DNA of 64,000 nt from Propioniciclava soli (lineage in GTDB: Bacteria; Actinomycetota; Actinomycetes; Propionibacteriales; Propionibacteriaceae): positions 1 through 64,000 of the forward strand of contig NZ_JACYOT010000016.1 of NCBI RefSeq assembly GCF_014858005.1, read 5' to 3'. The position numbers were made by a program, and so were the translations under genes. The number at the start of each line of letters is the position of its first letter. The first letter of the stretch is position 1. The notes under the pieces are model-generated. The model did not search any database. It saw only the letters and a list, made by a program, of their open reading frames with translations, and had not been told where the DNA came from. This document shows positions 1-10,940 of the stretch, in pieces.

Positions 1-181
1 CATCACCCCACCACCCCACAGGGCAGCAAGACGACGAGGCACACAAAAATGTGCATCTAAATAAGCGATCCACCCCACAAAAGAGGCAGACCAACTGGCA
101 TTGACCTAAGCACGCTGTTGAGTTCTCAAACTTCCACCACACACCTTGGGCTCCGATTTCTCGGCGCCTTCCGGGGCAACC
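1..181 (-). promoter_or_regulatory. Leader of an rRNA operon that lies beyond the left edge
   Basis: Read on the minus strand, 131-111 gives TTTGAGAACTCAACAGCGTG, an element typically found in actinobacterial rRNA leaders upstream of 16S genes. It contains the inverted repeat TTGAG/CTCAA. A small hairpin with arms GCACA/TGTGC lies at about 37-55. Two strong promoters lie just upstream (188-216 and 351-379). The 16S gene itself would be left of base 1 and is not visible, so the assignment rests on the leader signature and the promoters. No protein gene is visible in 1-553; the long open frames there are high-GC artefacts. Confidence 0.75.
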
Positions 182-187
182 AGACCA

Positions 188-216
188 ACATTACTTGGTC
201 CGAATCCCGGAGTCAA
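188..216 (-). promoter_or_regulatory. Proximal rRNA operon promoter (P2)
   Basis: The minus strand reads TTGACT, a 17-base spacer, then TAATGT. This is the best match to a housekeeping sigma promoter in the left end. Transcription would start near 181 and run left through the rRNA leader. Confidence 0.75.
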
Positions 217-350
217 ATCCTGCGATTCTCCTCCAGCGACCGCCGTCGACGAAGTCAAGCCCAGAAGGCTTGATCGTCATTGGTTGAGGTCGGCCACTCG
301 GTCCGTCCGATCCGTTGTCCGGCTCGTCCGTTCCCCCGAGGGCTTGGTAA

Positions 351-379
351 ACATTACAGGGGTGTGTCGGCGGACGCAA
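351..379 (-). promoter_or_regulatory. Distal rRNA operon promoter (P1)
   Basis: The minus strand reads TTGCGT, 17 bases, then TAATGT. The -10 hexamer is identical to that of the promoter 160 bases downstream, giving a tandem arrangement usual for rRNA operons. It lies between the 3' end of tyrS and the proximal promoter. Confidence 0.6.
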
Positions 380-553
380 ATCGGCTGTGCAGCCCGGGCG
401 TGTCGCGGTGGCCCGAGCCGGCCTGCCCAGCCGGTCTCCCTGGCCACGTGCCCCAGCCGTGTGTCTCCAGCCATGTGTCCCCGGCGCGGTCCCCGCGCCG
501 TTCGCCCGGCCCGACACAGCGGCCCTCGCGGTGCCGCCCGGCACCCACGGGGC

Positions 554-1819
554 TCAGCGCTGGATGCGCAGTGCTCCGACGGTCTTCTTGCCGCGACGCA
601 CGATCACCATCTGCCCACCGAGCAGATCCTCCTGGCTCAGACGGGCGTCCGGCTCGGTGACCTTCACGTTGTTCACGTACGCCCCGCCCTCCTCGATCGC
701 ACGTCGCGCGGCGGAACGGCTCGCGACGACGCCGGACTCGGCCAGGGCGTCCACCACCGAGGGCCAGGTCTCCCCCACCTGCACCGTGGCGGCGTCCAGT
801 TGGGTGGCGACGGCGGCGAGCGTGCGGGCGTCCAGGTCGCGCAGTTCACTGCGCCCGAACAGGGCCGCTGCGGCAGCCTCGGCGCCCTGCCGCTCGCCCA
901 CCCCGTGCACCAGGTCGGTGATGTCGTTGGCCAGCGCCCGCTGCGCCACGCGCAGGAACGGCTTCTCGGCCTGCTGGGCGGCGATGTCGTCGATCTCCTC
1001 GTGGGATCGCTCGCTGAACACCTTCAGGTAGGAGACGACCATCTCGTCCTCGGCGTTCAGGAAGTACTGGTGGAACGCGTAGGGCGAGGTCATCTCCGGA
1101 TCGAGCCACACGGTGCCGGACTCGGTCTTGCCGAACTTCACCCCGTCCGACTTCGTCAGCAATGGGGTTGCCAAGGCGTGCACCCGAGCGCCCTCGGAGC
1201 GCCGGATCAAATCGACCCCGGCGGTGATGTTGCCCCACTGGTCCGACCCGCCGGTCTGCAGGGTCACGCCGTAGCGGCGGTACAGCTCCCGGTAGTCCAG
1301 CGACTGGAGCAGGACGTAGCTGAACTCGGTGTAGCTGATGCCCGCCTCGAGGCGGCTCTTCACCACCTCGCGGTCGAGCATGCGGTTCACCGAGAAGTGC
1401 TTCCCCACGTCGCGCAGGAAGTCGAGCGCCGAGATGCCGGACGTCCAGTCCAGGTTGTTCACGAGGGTTCCGGCGTGGGGGCCGTCCAGATCGATGAGGC
1501 GGCCGACCTGGGATCGGATGCGCTCCACCCACCCCGCCACGACGTCCACATCGTTCATCACACGCTCACCGGCCTGTTTCGGGTCGCCGATCAGCCCGGT
1601 CGAGCCCCCCACCAGCAGCACGGGGCGATGCCCCGCTCGCTGCAGCGCCCGGTGCACCATGATCTGCACCAGGTTGCCCATGTGGATCGACGGCGCGGTC
1701 GGGTCGAACCCCACGTAGGCCTTGACCGGGCCCTCATCGAAGTGGGCGCCCAGGGCGTCCAGATCGGTCGTGTGGGCGAGGAGCCCCCGCCAGGACAGGT
1801 CGTCGATCACGGCATTCAC
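554..1819 (-). CDS. tyrS: Tyrosyl-tRNA synthetase
   Basis: A class I aminoacyl-tRNA synthetase (about 421 aa, normal length for TyrRS) that charges tRNA-Tyr in the cytoplasm. The HIGH-type motif is HMGN near residues 46-49, the tyrosine-site segment GGSDQWGN follows near 190-197, and the KMSKS equivalent is KFGKT at about 228-232. A C-terminal S4 RNA-binding domain covers roughly 350-420. I prefer the GTG at 1819: on the minus strand a TAGCCT hexamer ends 8 bases before it, which suggests a leaderless transcript, and no Shine-Dalgarno sequence is visible. A TTG at 1828 would add three residues. The gene starts 34 bases after argH ends and reads towards the rRNA operon. Confidence 0.95.
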   Translation of the reverse strand: MNAVIDDLSWRGLLAHTTDLDALGAHFDEGPVKAYVGFDPTAPSIHMGNLVQIMVHRALQRAGHRPVLLVGGSTGLIGDPKQAGERVMNDVDVVAGWVERIRSQVGRLIDLDGPHAGTLVNNLDWTSGISALDFLRDVGKHFSVNRMLDREVVKSRLEAGISYTEFSYVLLQSLDYRELYRRYGVTLQTGGSDQWGNITAGVDLIRRSEGARVHALATPLLTKSDGVKFGKTESGTVWLDPEMTSPYAFHQYFLNAEDEMVVSYLKVFSERSHEEIDDIAAQQAEKPFLRVAQRALANDITDLVHGVGERQGAEAAAAALFGRSELRDLDARTLAAVATQLDAATVQVGETWPSVVDALAESGVVASRSAARRAIEEGGAYVNNVKVTEPDARLSQEDLLGGQMVIVRRGKKTVGALRIQR

Positions 1820-1853
1820 GGGGCACAAGGCTACCGCGCCGCCCCCGCCGCCC

Positions 1854-3747
<1,894 letters not shown>

Positions 3748-3751
<4 letters not shown>

Positions 3752-4986
3752 GCGGACGCCCCCAGCCACCCGGGCAGCGCGGCCACGAACGGCTCGAGCT
3801 GCTCGCGGGTCACGATGAGCGGCGGCGCGAGCCGCAGCACGTCGGGGCGCGGCGCATTGATGAGGAAGCCGTCCGCCAGCGCCTTGGCGTGCACGTCCTT
3901 GGCGACCGGTGCGGTCAGCACGACGCCGCGCAGCAGCCCGCGGCCCCGCACGTGGGAGATCTGCGGCAGCCCGAGCCCCTCGATGGCGGCGGCGAGCCAG
4001 TCGCCGGTGGCGGTGACGTGGGCGAGCAGGTCGTCCTCCTCGATGACCGCGATCACCTCCAGCGCCGCCCGGCACGCGAGCGGGTTGCCGCCGAACGTGC
4101 TGCCGTGGTGGCCGGCCTGCAGCAGGTCGCCGGCCGCCCCGAGCCCGACGCAGGCCCCGATCGGGACGCCCCCGCCCAACCCCTTCGCCAGGGTGACGAG
4201 GTCGGGCACGACCCCGTCATGCTCGGCGGCCAGCCAGGTGCCGGTCCGACCCACACCGGTCTGCACCTCGTCCAGCCACAGCAGGGCCCCGTGGGCCGTG
4301 CACAGCTCGCGGGCCCGGGCCAGCCACCCGTCCGGGGGCACGACGACGCCGCTCTCGCCCTGGATGGGCTCGACGACGACCGCCGCGACCGTGTCGTCCA
4401 TCACCGCGGCGAGGGCGTCCGCGTCGCCGTAGGGCACCCACGTCACGTCCGGCACCAACGGCGCGAAGGGCGCCCGGTAGGCCTCGGTCGCCGTCAGCGA
4501 CAGCGCCCCCATGGTGCGGCCGTGGAAGGACCCCTCCATGGCGATCACCTTCGTGCGGCCGGTGCGGCGGGTCGCCTTGAACGCTGCCTCATTGGCCTCG
4601 GTGCCCGAGTTGGTGAAGAACACGCGTGCGCCCAGGCCGGAATCCCCGGCCACGAGGGCGTCCAGCTTCTCGGCGAGATCGACCTGCACCCGGCTCGTGA
4701 ACAGGTTCGAGACGTGCACCAGCGTCGCGGCCTGGTCCGCGATCGCGGCCACCAACCGCGGGTGGGCGTGGCCGAGCGCGTTCACGGCGATGCCGCCGAG
4801 CAGGTCGAGGTAACGGCGCCCCTCGGCGTCCCAGACGTAGGGGCCCTCGCCGCGCACCAGGGCGCGCGCCGGCGTCCCGAACGTGGTCATCAGAGCGTCG
4901 CCGTAGCGGGCCAGCAGGTCCGCGGACGCCGCGCCGCCCGGCTCGTGTGCCTGGGCCGGCGTCGCCGGATCGCTCGTGCGGCTCAT
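3748..4986 (-). CDS. argD: Acetylornithine aminotransferase
   Basis: PLP-dependent class III aminotransferase (412 aa) that converts N-acetylglutamate semialdehyde to N-acetylornithine. Lys268 in TLAKGLGGG is the expected Schiff-base lysine. [11 protein letters not shown] (127-137) binds the PLP phosphate and [12 protein letters not shown] (238-249) holds the Asp contacting the pyridine nitrogen. The ATG at 4986 overlaps the argB stop by 4 bases (ATGA). The order argB-argD-argR supports ArgD over related ornithine or GABA transaminases. The first 20 residues are an unconserved Ala/Pro-rich extension. Confidence 0.95.
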
Positions 4987-5885
4987 GAGGGCACCACCAT
5001 CGTTCCCACCCCTTCATCGGTGAAGATCTCCAACAGGATCGAGTGCGGCGCTCGGCCGTCCACCACCGTGGCCAGCGGGACGCCGCCGTCGACGGCCGCC
5101 AGGCAGGCCTCCATCTTCGGAATCATGCCGCTGCTCAGCGTCGGCAGCATCGCGCGGAGCTCGTCGGCCGTGATGGCGGCGATGATCTCGTCGGTGCTCG
5201 GCCAGTTGGCGTACAACCCTTCGACGTCGGTCAGCACGATGAGCCGCTCGGCGCCCAGGGCGGCCGCCAGCGCCGCAGCCGCCGTGTCTGCGTTGACGTT
5301 GTGGACCTCGCCGTCGGCGTCCGGGGCGACGGTGGCGACGACGGGGATGCGGCCGGCGTCGATGATGTCGGCGATCGCGGCGGTGTTGACGGCCACCACC
5401 TCGCCCACGAGGCCGAGGTCGACGTGCTCACCCTGGATCACCGCGCCGCGGCGCTGGGCGGTGAACAGGTTCGCGTCCTCACCGGACATGCCCACCGCGA
5501 GCGCGCCGTGGCTGTTCAGCAACCCGACCAGCTCGCGCCCGACCTGCCCCACGAGCACCATCCGGACGATCTCCATCGTCGCCGGCGTCGTGACCCGCAG
5601 CCCGCCCTTGAACTCCGGCGCGATCCCGACCCGCTGCAGCATCGCGTTGATCTGCGGCCCGCCGCCGTGCACCACGACGACGCGGACGCCGCAGCGCCGC
5701 AGGAAGACGACATCCTTGACGAAGGCCGCCTTGAGCTCGGGGCTCGTCATCGCGTTGCCGCCGTACTTGATGACCATCGTCGAGCCGGCGTACTTCTCCA
5801 GCCACGGCAGGGCCTCCACGAGGACGCCGGCCTTCGCGTAGGCGGCCTGCTGGGCCGCCGGCGTGCGGGTGAGGGTGGGGCTCAT
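4983..5885 (-). CDS. argB: Acetylglutamate kinase
   Basis: Phosphorylates N-acetylglutamate, the usual arginine-sensitive step. The 300-aa amino acid kinase fold shows KYGGNAM at 40-46 (ATP-binding lysine) and [10 protein letters not shown] at 71-80 (substrate glycine loop). The N-terminal helix before residue 35 is of the kind that builds the arginine-inhibited hexamer in long-form enzymes, so feedback inhibition is likely but inferred. The start overlaps the argJ stop by 4 bases (ATGA). Confidence 0.95.
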   Translation of the reverse strand: MSPTLTRTPAAQQAAYAKAGVLVEALPWLEKYAGSTMVIKYGGNAMTSPELKAAFVKDVVFLRRCGVRVVVVHGGGPQINAMLQRVGIAPEFKGGLRVTTPATMEIVRMVLVGQVGRELVGLLNSHGALAVGMSGEDANLFTAQRRGAVIQGEHVDLGLVGEVVAVNTAAIADIIDAGRIPVVATVAPDADGEVHNVNADTAAAALAAALGAERLIVLTDVEGLYANWPSTDEIIAAITADELRAMLPTLSSGMIPKMEACLAAVDGGVPLATVVDGRAPHSILLEIFTDEGVGTMVVPS

Positions 5886-7036
5886 GAGGAGTACTCCGCG
5901 TTCTCCTTGACGTAGTCGTACGTCAGGTCGTTGGTCCAGATGGTGGCGGTCTCCGCGCCGGCGGCCAGATCGATCTCGACGGTGACGTCGCGGCCCTCGA
6001 ACGGCACGAGCGAGCGGTCGTCACCCAGGGCGCCGCAGGCGAACACCGTGACGCCGTTGAACGCCACGCTCACCTGCCCAGGGTCAAACGTGGCGCTCGA
6101 CGTGCCGGCGGCGGCCAGCACCCGGCCCCAGTTCGGGTCGTCGCCGAAGATGGCGCACTTGAACAGGTTGGACCGGGCCACGCAGCGGGCAACCTCGAGC
6201 GCGTCGGCCTCGGTGGCGGCGTTGACCACGCTGACCGCCACGTCGTGGTGGGCGCCCTCGGCGTCGGTGATGAGCTGGCGGGCCAGCGACGCGCACACCC
6301 CGGTGAGGGCGTCGGTGAACTCCTCGGGGCTCGGAGTCACCCCGGACGCGCCGTTGGCGAGCAGGATCACGGTGTCGTTGGTGGACATGCAGCCGTCGGC
6401 GTCGGTGCGGTCGAAGGTGAGCGCGCAGGCGCGGCGCAGGGCGGCGTCCGCGGTGGCCGCGTCGAGGGCGGCGTCGGTGGTGACGACCACCAGCATCGTG
6501 GCCAGCGCCGGGGCGAGCATGCCGGCACCTTTCGCCATGCCGCCGACGGTCCAACCGGCCTCGGAGGTGACGGCGGCCTGCTTACTGACCGTGTCGGTCG
6601 TCATGATCGCGCGGGCGGCGTCCGGGCCCCCTTCGGGTGAGAGCTGGGCGGCGGCGTCCGCGATGCCGGCGGCGACGGCGTCCATGGGCAGGCGGACGCC
6701 GATCAGCCCGGTGGAACAGACGGCCACCTGGTCGGGCGTCGTCGCGAGCGCGGACGCCGTGAGCTCGGCCATGGCGGTGGCGTCGGCCAGCCCGTCGGGG
6801 CCGGTGCAGGCGTTGGCGCCGCCGGAGTTGAGCACGACGGCGTCGGCGCGGCCGTCGGCCAGGGCGTCGATCGACCAGACGACCGGGGCGGCCTGGAAGC
6901 GGTTGGAGGTGAACACGCCGGCGGCGACGCGCTCGGGGCCGGTGTTGACGACGAGGGCCAGGTCGGGGTTGCCCGACGCCTTGATGCCGGCGGCCACCCC
7001 CGCGGCGGTGAACTGGCTGGCAGCGGTGACGCTCAC
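5882..7036 (-). CDS. argJ: Bifunctional ornithine acetyltransferase / N-acetylglutamate synthase
   Basis: Recycles the acetyl group from N-acetylornithine to glutamate and may also acetylate glutamate with acetyl-CoA. The precursor (384 aa) self-cleaves at the conserved Ala-Thr bond in APALATML; Thr180 would become the N-terminal nucleophile of the beta chain. SGGANACTG at 71-79 is the conserved oxyanion region. The start is a GTG at 7036 (protein begins VSVTAASQF), whose GTGA overlaps the argC stop; the frame remains open upstream, but that part is antisense-like to argC and not coding. Having argJ means a separate argA or argE is not required. Confidence 0.94.
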   Translation of the reverse strand: MSVTAASQFTAAGVAAGIKASGNPDLALVVNTGPERVAAGVFTSNRFQAAPVVWSIDALADGRADAVVLNSGGANACTGPDGLADATAMAELTASALATTPDQVAVCSTGLIGVRLPMDAVAAGIADAAAQLSPEGGPDAARAIMTTDTVSKQAAVTSEAGWTVGGMAKGAGMLAPALATMLVVVTTDAALDAATADAALRRACALTFDRTDADGCMSTNDTVILLANGASGVTPSPEEFTDALTGVCASLARQLITDAEGAHHDVAVSVVNAATEADALEVARCVARSNLFKCAIFGDDPNWGRVLAAAGTSSATFDPGQVSVAFNGVTVFACGALGDDRSLVPFEGRDVTVEIDLAAGAETATIWTNDLTYDYVKENAEYSS

Positions 7037-8064
7037 GGTGCGACTCCCCACGTGGTGAGGCCCAGGGTCTCGGGGAGGCCGAGGGCGAGGTTCATGGACT
7101 GGACGGCGCCACCCGCGGTGCCCTTGGTGAGGTTGTCGAGCACGGCGACGGCGACGAGGCGGTGCGCGGCGGCGTCGACGCTCACCTGCACCTGGACGTG
7201 GTTGCTGCCCAGCACCGACTGCGTCATCGGCCACTGCCCGGGGGGCAGGACGTGCACGAACGGCTCGTCGGCGTAGAAGTCGGCGTAGGCGCGGTGCGCG
7301 TCCGCGGCCTGGAGTGGCGTGGCCAGGGGGGCGGTGACCGTCGCCAGGATGCCGCGCGACATCGGCACGAGCACGGGGGTGAACGAGACGGTCGGGTTCG
7401 CCGCGCCGAGCAGGCGGAAGTTCTGCAGCATCTCGGGCACGTGGCGGTGGACGCCCCCGACGCCATACGCGGACGCCGAGCCCATCAGCTCGGCACCAAG
7501 CAGGTGCGGCTTGAGGGACTTGCCGGCGCCCGAGGGACCCGTGGGGGCGACGACGACCGTGTCGTGGGCATCGGTCAGGCCGGCGGCGATGGCCGGGGCG
7601 AGCGCGAGTGTGACCGTGGTCGGGAAGCAGCCGGGCACGGCGATGCGCTTCGTCGCGGCGAGCACCTCGCGCTGGCCGGGAAGCTCGGGCAGGCCGTAGG
7701 GCCAGGTGCCGGCGTGGGGCGTGCCGTAGAACCGCTCCCAGTCCTCGGCCGAGCGGAGGCGGAAGTCCGCGCCGGCGTCGATGACGAGGGTGTCCTCGCC
7801 GAGCTGGGCCGCGACCTCGCCGGACGCGCCGTGCGGCAGCGCGAGGAAGACGACGTCGTGACCCGCGAGGTTTTCGACGGTGGTGTCCGCGACCACGCGG
7901 TCGGCCAGGGCCGACAGGTGGGGCTGGTGCTGGCCGAGCGGCGACCCGGCGGACGCCTTGGCCGTCAGGGCGCCGATCTCGATGTCGTCCCGCACACTCA
8001 GGAGCCGGAGGATCTCGCCCCCGGCATATCCCGTGCAACCGGCGACGGCGATGCGCGTCTTCAT
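7033..8064 (-). CDS. argC: N-acetyl-gamma-glutamyl-phosphate reductase
   Basis: NADPH-dependent reductase that makes N-acetylglutamate semialdehyde; first gene of the arg operon. The 343-aa protein starts with an NAD(P)-binding motif GCTGYAGGE (9-17) and has the catalytic cysteine at Cys146 in VPGCFPTT. I chose the ATG at 8064 (MKTRIAVAG) rather than the ATG four codons upstream, because the latter lies inside the ARG box/promoter. No Shine-Dalgarno sequence precedes 8064, so the mRNA is probably leaderless. Confidence 0.95.
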   Translation of the reverse strand: MKTRIAVAGCTGYAGGEILRLLSVRDDIEIGALTAKASAGSPLGQHQPHLSALADRVVADTTVENLAGHDVVFLALPHGASGEVAAQLGEDTLVIDAGADFRLRSAEDWERFYGTPHAGTWPYGLPELPGQREVLAATKRIAVPGCFPTTVTLALAPAIAAGLTDAHDTVVVAPTGPSGAGKSLKPHLLGAELMGSASAYGVGGVHRHVPEMLQNFRLLGAANPTVSFTPVLVPMSRGILATVTAPLATPLQAADAHRAYADFYADEPFVHVLPPGQWPMTQSVLGSNHVQVQVSVDAAAHRLVAVAVLDNLTKGTAGGAVQSMNLALGLPETLGLTTWGVAP

Positions 8065-8100
8065 GTCACATATCATGCAGTGTCATACATGGTTATGCAA
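8065..8100 (-). promoter_or_regulatory. argC promoter with ARG box (ArgR operator)
   Basis: On the minus strand this A/T-rich stretch starts TTGCATAACCATGTATGA and continues ACTGCATGATATG up to the argC ATG. TGCAT-N4-ATGTA is one mismatch from the ArgR half-site pattern TGnAT-N4-ATnCA; a second, weaker box overlaps at TGTAT-N4-CTGCA. TTGCAT could act as -35 with TGATAT 18 bases downstream as a poor -10, placing transcription start at the argC ATG. ArgR bound here would cover the promoter. Confidence 0.7.
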
Positions 8101-8118
8101 GCACGGGGTGGCCACGGC

Positions 8119-8484
8119 TCAGGGGCGGGGGTCCTCCGCCAGCTCCTGGGGCTGGGTTTCGGGCGCCACGGGGGCGCCGGAGAGGTAGGCGGCCCGGGCC
8201 AGGATGTTTGTCGCCACCGAGGAGACGACCAGCAGGGCCGCAACGGTGACCACCGTCTTGAGGCCATCGGTGACGGTCGCGGTGCCGAGGGCCACGCGGT
8301 GCACGAACGCGGCCACCACGATGAGCGGCAGCCCCATCCCCGTGGCCGGGGACATGACGTTGATCCGCGCGAAGGCATCGCGCTGCCGCAGCATGGCGAT
8401 GGCGCTGACGAGCACGAACAGCGCTCCGGCCACGACCATGACGCCCGAGAGCACCTCGAGCACGACGAACGCGGTGCCGGTCAT
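8119..8484 (-). CDS. mrpG: Mrp cation/proton antiporter subunit G
   Basis: Small membrane subunit (121 aa) of the Mrp (MnhG/PhaG) complex, which exchanges Na+ or K+ for protons. Three hydrophobic helices are visible (about residues 6-28, 45-64 and 72-95), with RINVMSPATGMGLP in the conserved loop before helix 2. The ATG at 8484 overlaps the mrpF stop (ATGA). It is the last gene of the mrp operon and ends 16 bases before the arg promoter region. Confidence 0.9.
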   Translation of the reverse strand: MTGTAFVVLEVLSGVMVVAGALFVLVSAIAMLRQRDAFARINVMSPATGMGLPLIVVAAFVHRVALGTATVTDGLKTVVTVAALLVVSSVATNILARAAYLSGAPVAPETQPQELAEDPRP

Positions 8485-8741
8485 CGACGCCCCCTGGTGA
8501 TGATGCGGGCCAGCGCGATGGTGGCCAGGATGCCGAGCAACGCGGCCAGCATGGCGGCGTCCACGACGGCGGCCGACTGGGTCTGCATGCCGAGCAGCAC
8601 CAGCAACCCGATGGCGCTGAAGAACACCAGATCGCCCACCACGGCGCGGCTGGCGGCGTCCGTGGCCGTGCCGATGCGCACCAGGCCGAGCACGATGGAG
8701 ACGGCCAGGATGCCCGTGGCGATCCACACTCCGACGATCAT
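8481..8741 (-). CDS. mrpF: Mrp cation/proton antiporter subunit F
   Basis: 86-aa membrane protein with three predicted helices, the size and hydrophobic pattern of MrpF/MnhF. Conserved features are VLGLVRIGTATDAASR after helix 1 and the C-terminal segment DAAMLAALLGILATIALAR. It overlaps mrpE upstream and mrpG downstream by 4 bases each, so the three small subunits are translationally coupled. Confidence 0.9.
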   Translation of the reverse strand: MIVGVWIATGILAVSIVLGLVRIGTATDAASRAVVGDLVFFSAIGLLVLLGMQTQSAAVVDAAMLAALLGILATIALARIITRGRR

Positions 8742-9100
8742 GCGGCCTGCACCTCCCCCGCCCGGCGGCCGCGCGTGGCGCGCAGCAGGCGGGTCTCCAT
8801 CTCATCCAGGCCGGCGATGATGTCGGCGCGGCTGCGGGCGTACAGGCTGTGGACGTAGAGCACGGGCGGCTCACCGTCGCGGGCGGACGCGGTGCCGAGC
8901 ACGATCGTGCCCGGGGTGATGGTGATCGAGGACGCCATGACGGTCACCTCCAGATCGGTGCGGCAACGCAGCGGGTACTCCACGATGGCCGGGGTCGAAC
9001 CCACCCCCGGGGTGAGGGTGTCCCGGGCCACGTCGAACGAGCCCTTCACGACCTCGACGGCGATCCAGACCAGGTAGCCGAGCGCATACAGCACCCTCAT
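8738..9100 (-). CDS. mrpE: Mrp cation/proton antiporter subunit E (short form)
   Basis: 120-aa MrpE/MnhE. Firmicute MrpE proteins are about 160 aa; this one lacks the two extra N-terminal helices and begins directly at the helix YALGYLVWIAVEVVKGS, then the soluble domain with TPAIVEYPLRCRTDLEVTV, SSITITPGTIVLG and LYVHSLY. These blocks identify the family. The ATG at 9100 overlaps the mrpD stop by 4 bases. Confidence 0.88.
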   Translation of the reverse strand: MRVLYALGYLVWIAVEVVKGSFDVARDTLTPGVGSTPAIVEYPLRCRTDLEVTVMASSITITPGTIVLGTASARDGEPPVLYVHSLYARSRADIIAGLDEMETRLLRATRGRRAGEVQAA

Positions 9101-10611
9101 CGCAGCACCGCCTCGGCGTAGGCAGTGGCGTCGGCGAGCGCCACGCCGGCGTCCGCCGCCACGGGGTAGAAGACCCCGGCGAAGACGAACAGGGCGACCG
9201 AGACCGCGATGAGCGCCAGCCCGGGCGCGGCGAGACCCAGCGGGACGCGGACGCCGTCGGGCAGCGCCGTGCGCGGGGCGCGTCCGAACTCGGGGTCATC
9301 GGGTGAATAGCTGTCCATCGGCGCCCCCCAGAACACCTCGCGCCACAAGCGGGTCAGCGCCATCAGCGACGCGATCGAGGCGAGGATGACGGCCCCGATG
9401 AGCGCGGCGGCCACGCCGGCGTCCGCCTCGGCCGCCGCCCGCATGAGCCCCACCTTGCCCCAGAGCCCGGAGGTGGGCGGCAGCCCCACCAGGGAGAACA
9501 GGCCGAGGGCGAAACCGACGGCGACCACCCGGTCGCGCCGCATGAGGCCGCTCAGCCGGTCGTAGCGGCCGCTGCCGTAGGTCTGTTCGATGGCGCCGGT
9601 GAGGAGCAGCAGGCCGCCGACGGTGATGACGTGGTGCGCGAGGTAGAACAGGCCCGCGCCCAGCGAGGCGGCGCTGAACACGACGAGCGCGATCAAAATG
9701 TGCCCGATGCCGGAGACCATCTGGAACGCGATGGCCGACCGGAGGCGGCCCACGCCGGCGGTGCTGACCGCGCCCACCAGCATGGTCGCGATCACGACGG
9801 CCAACAGCACCCCCACCCAGGGCACCACCTCGCCGTACGTCGTCGCGACGATGCGGAAGATCGCGTAGAGCGCCACCTTGGTGTGCAGCCCGGAGAACAG
9901 CGCCATGATGCCGGCGGAGGTGGCGGGGTAGGCACTGGGCAGCCAGCCGTGCACGGGAAAGACGCCGGCCTTCACGGCGAGCGCGAGCAGCACCATGCCG
10001 ATGGCCAGGCCCAGCCGGGGATCCTGGGCCGCGGGACCCTGCAGCACGGCGAGGTTGACCGTGCCGGCCACCGCGTAGACGAAGCCGACACCGAGGAGCA
10101 GGAACGTGCTGGTGAGCAGGTTGACCAAGATGTAGACGCGACCGACGCCGAGGCGGCGCCACGTGCCGGTGACGGCCAGCAGGACGTAGCTGGGCAGCAG
10201 CATCACTTCGACGAAGACGAAGAGGTTGAACAGGTCGCCGGTGAGAAGCGCCCCGTTCACGCCCGCGATGAGCATGACCACCAGCGGCGGGACGAAGCGG
10301 TAACGGTCCTCGCCCGTCAGCGTCAAGTACCAGGCGGCCGCCGCGGCCATCAGGCCGGTGAGCACCAGCATGAGCGCGGACGCGGCGTCCGACACGAACG
10401 GGATCGCGACTCCGGGGACGAAGGCGCCCACATTGTGGGCCACCACCGGCTCGGCTGCATGGTGGACAAACAGGGCGCCCGCGGCCACGGCGGAGACCAG
10501 CGGCGTGCCGACCATCGCCACGCGGTCGACGAGGCGGTGACGGACCACGACGAGCAGGCCGGACACGAGCAGCGGCACGGCGACGAAGAGGGGCAGCAGC
10601 GCAGGGTTCAT
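9097..10611 (-). CDS. mrpD: Mrp cation/proton antiporter subunit D
   Basis: 504-aa polytopic protein of the NADH-quinone oxidoreductase chain 2/4/5-like family with about 14 helices. The conserved glutamate is in FNLFVFVEVMLL (near residue 135), and the conserved lysines are in LALAVKAGVFPVHGWLP and the helix before SGLWGKVGL. With MrpA it forms the proton-translocating core. The ATG at 10611 shares one base with the mrpC stop (TGATG). The 40-residue loop near 450 (PMDSYSPDDPEFGR) is cytoplasmic and not conserved. Confidence 0.94.
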   Translation of the reverse strand: MNPALLPLFVAVPLLVSGLLVVVRHRLVDRVAMVGTPLVSAVAAGALFVHHAAEPVVAHNVGAFVPGVAIPFVSDAASALMLVLTGLMAAAAAWYLTLTGEDRYRFVPPLVVMLIAGVNGALLTGDLFNLFVFVEVMLLPSYVLLAVTGTWRRLGVGRVYILVNLLTSTFLLLGVGFVYAVAGTVNLAVLQGPAAQDPRLGLAIGMVLLALAVKAGVFPVHGWLPSAYPATSAGIMALFSGLHTKVALYAIFRIVATTYGEVVPWVGVLLAVVIATMLVGAVSTAGVGRLRSAIAFQMVSGIGHILIALVVFSAASLGAGLFYLAHHVITVGGLLLLTGAIEQTYGSGRYDRLSGLMRRDRVVAVGFALGLFSLVGLPPTSGLWGKVGLMRAAAEADAGVAAALIGAVILASIASLMALTRLWREVFWGAPMDSYSPDDPEFGRAPRTALPDGVRVPLGLAAPGLALIAVSVALFVFAGVFYPVAADAGVALADATAYAEAVLR

Positions 10612-10940
10612 CAGACGTGGGTCTCCCCCGTGGCCGGCGTCTTGTGGGTGTCGTCGTTGTGGCCGAGGACGGCGAACGTGAGCATGACGACGGTGACGGC
10701 CAGCGTGATGACGATGGCGGTCAACACGAACGCCATGGGCAACGGGTCGCCCATGAGGGCCGGGTCGGTGGTGTCGCTGAGCGGCTCGGAGCGCCACGCG
10801 GGCACACCGGCGGCGAGCAGCACGAAGTTGGCGGCGTGGCTGAGCACGGCGATGCCGAAGACCGAACGCACCATGCTGCGCGAGAGCAGGAGGTAGGTGC
10901 CTCCGGCGACGAGGACTCCGACGGTGACGGCGAGGATCAT
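10611..10940 (-). CDS. mrpC: Mrp cation/proton antiporter subunit C
   Basis: 109-aa homologue of NuoK with three helices (about 1-20, 26-48 and 67-92). The segment SMVRSVFGIAVLSHAANFVLL matches the conserved NuoK/MrpC helix 2. The ATG at 10940 overlaps the mrpA stop by 4 bases, so it is coupled to the large subunit. Confidence 0.92.
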   Translation of the reverse strand: MILAVTVGVLVAGGTYLLLSRSMVRSVFGIAVLSHAANFVLLAAGVPAWRSEPLSDTTDPALMGDPLPMAFVLTAIVITLAVTVVMLTFAVLGHNDDTHKTPATGETHV

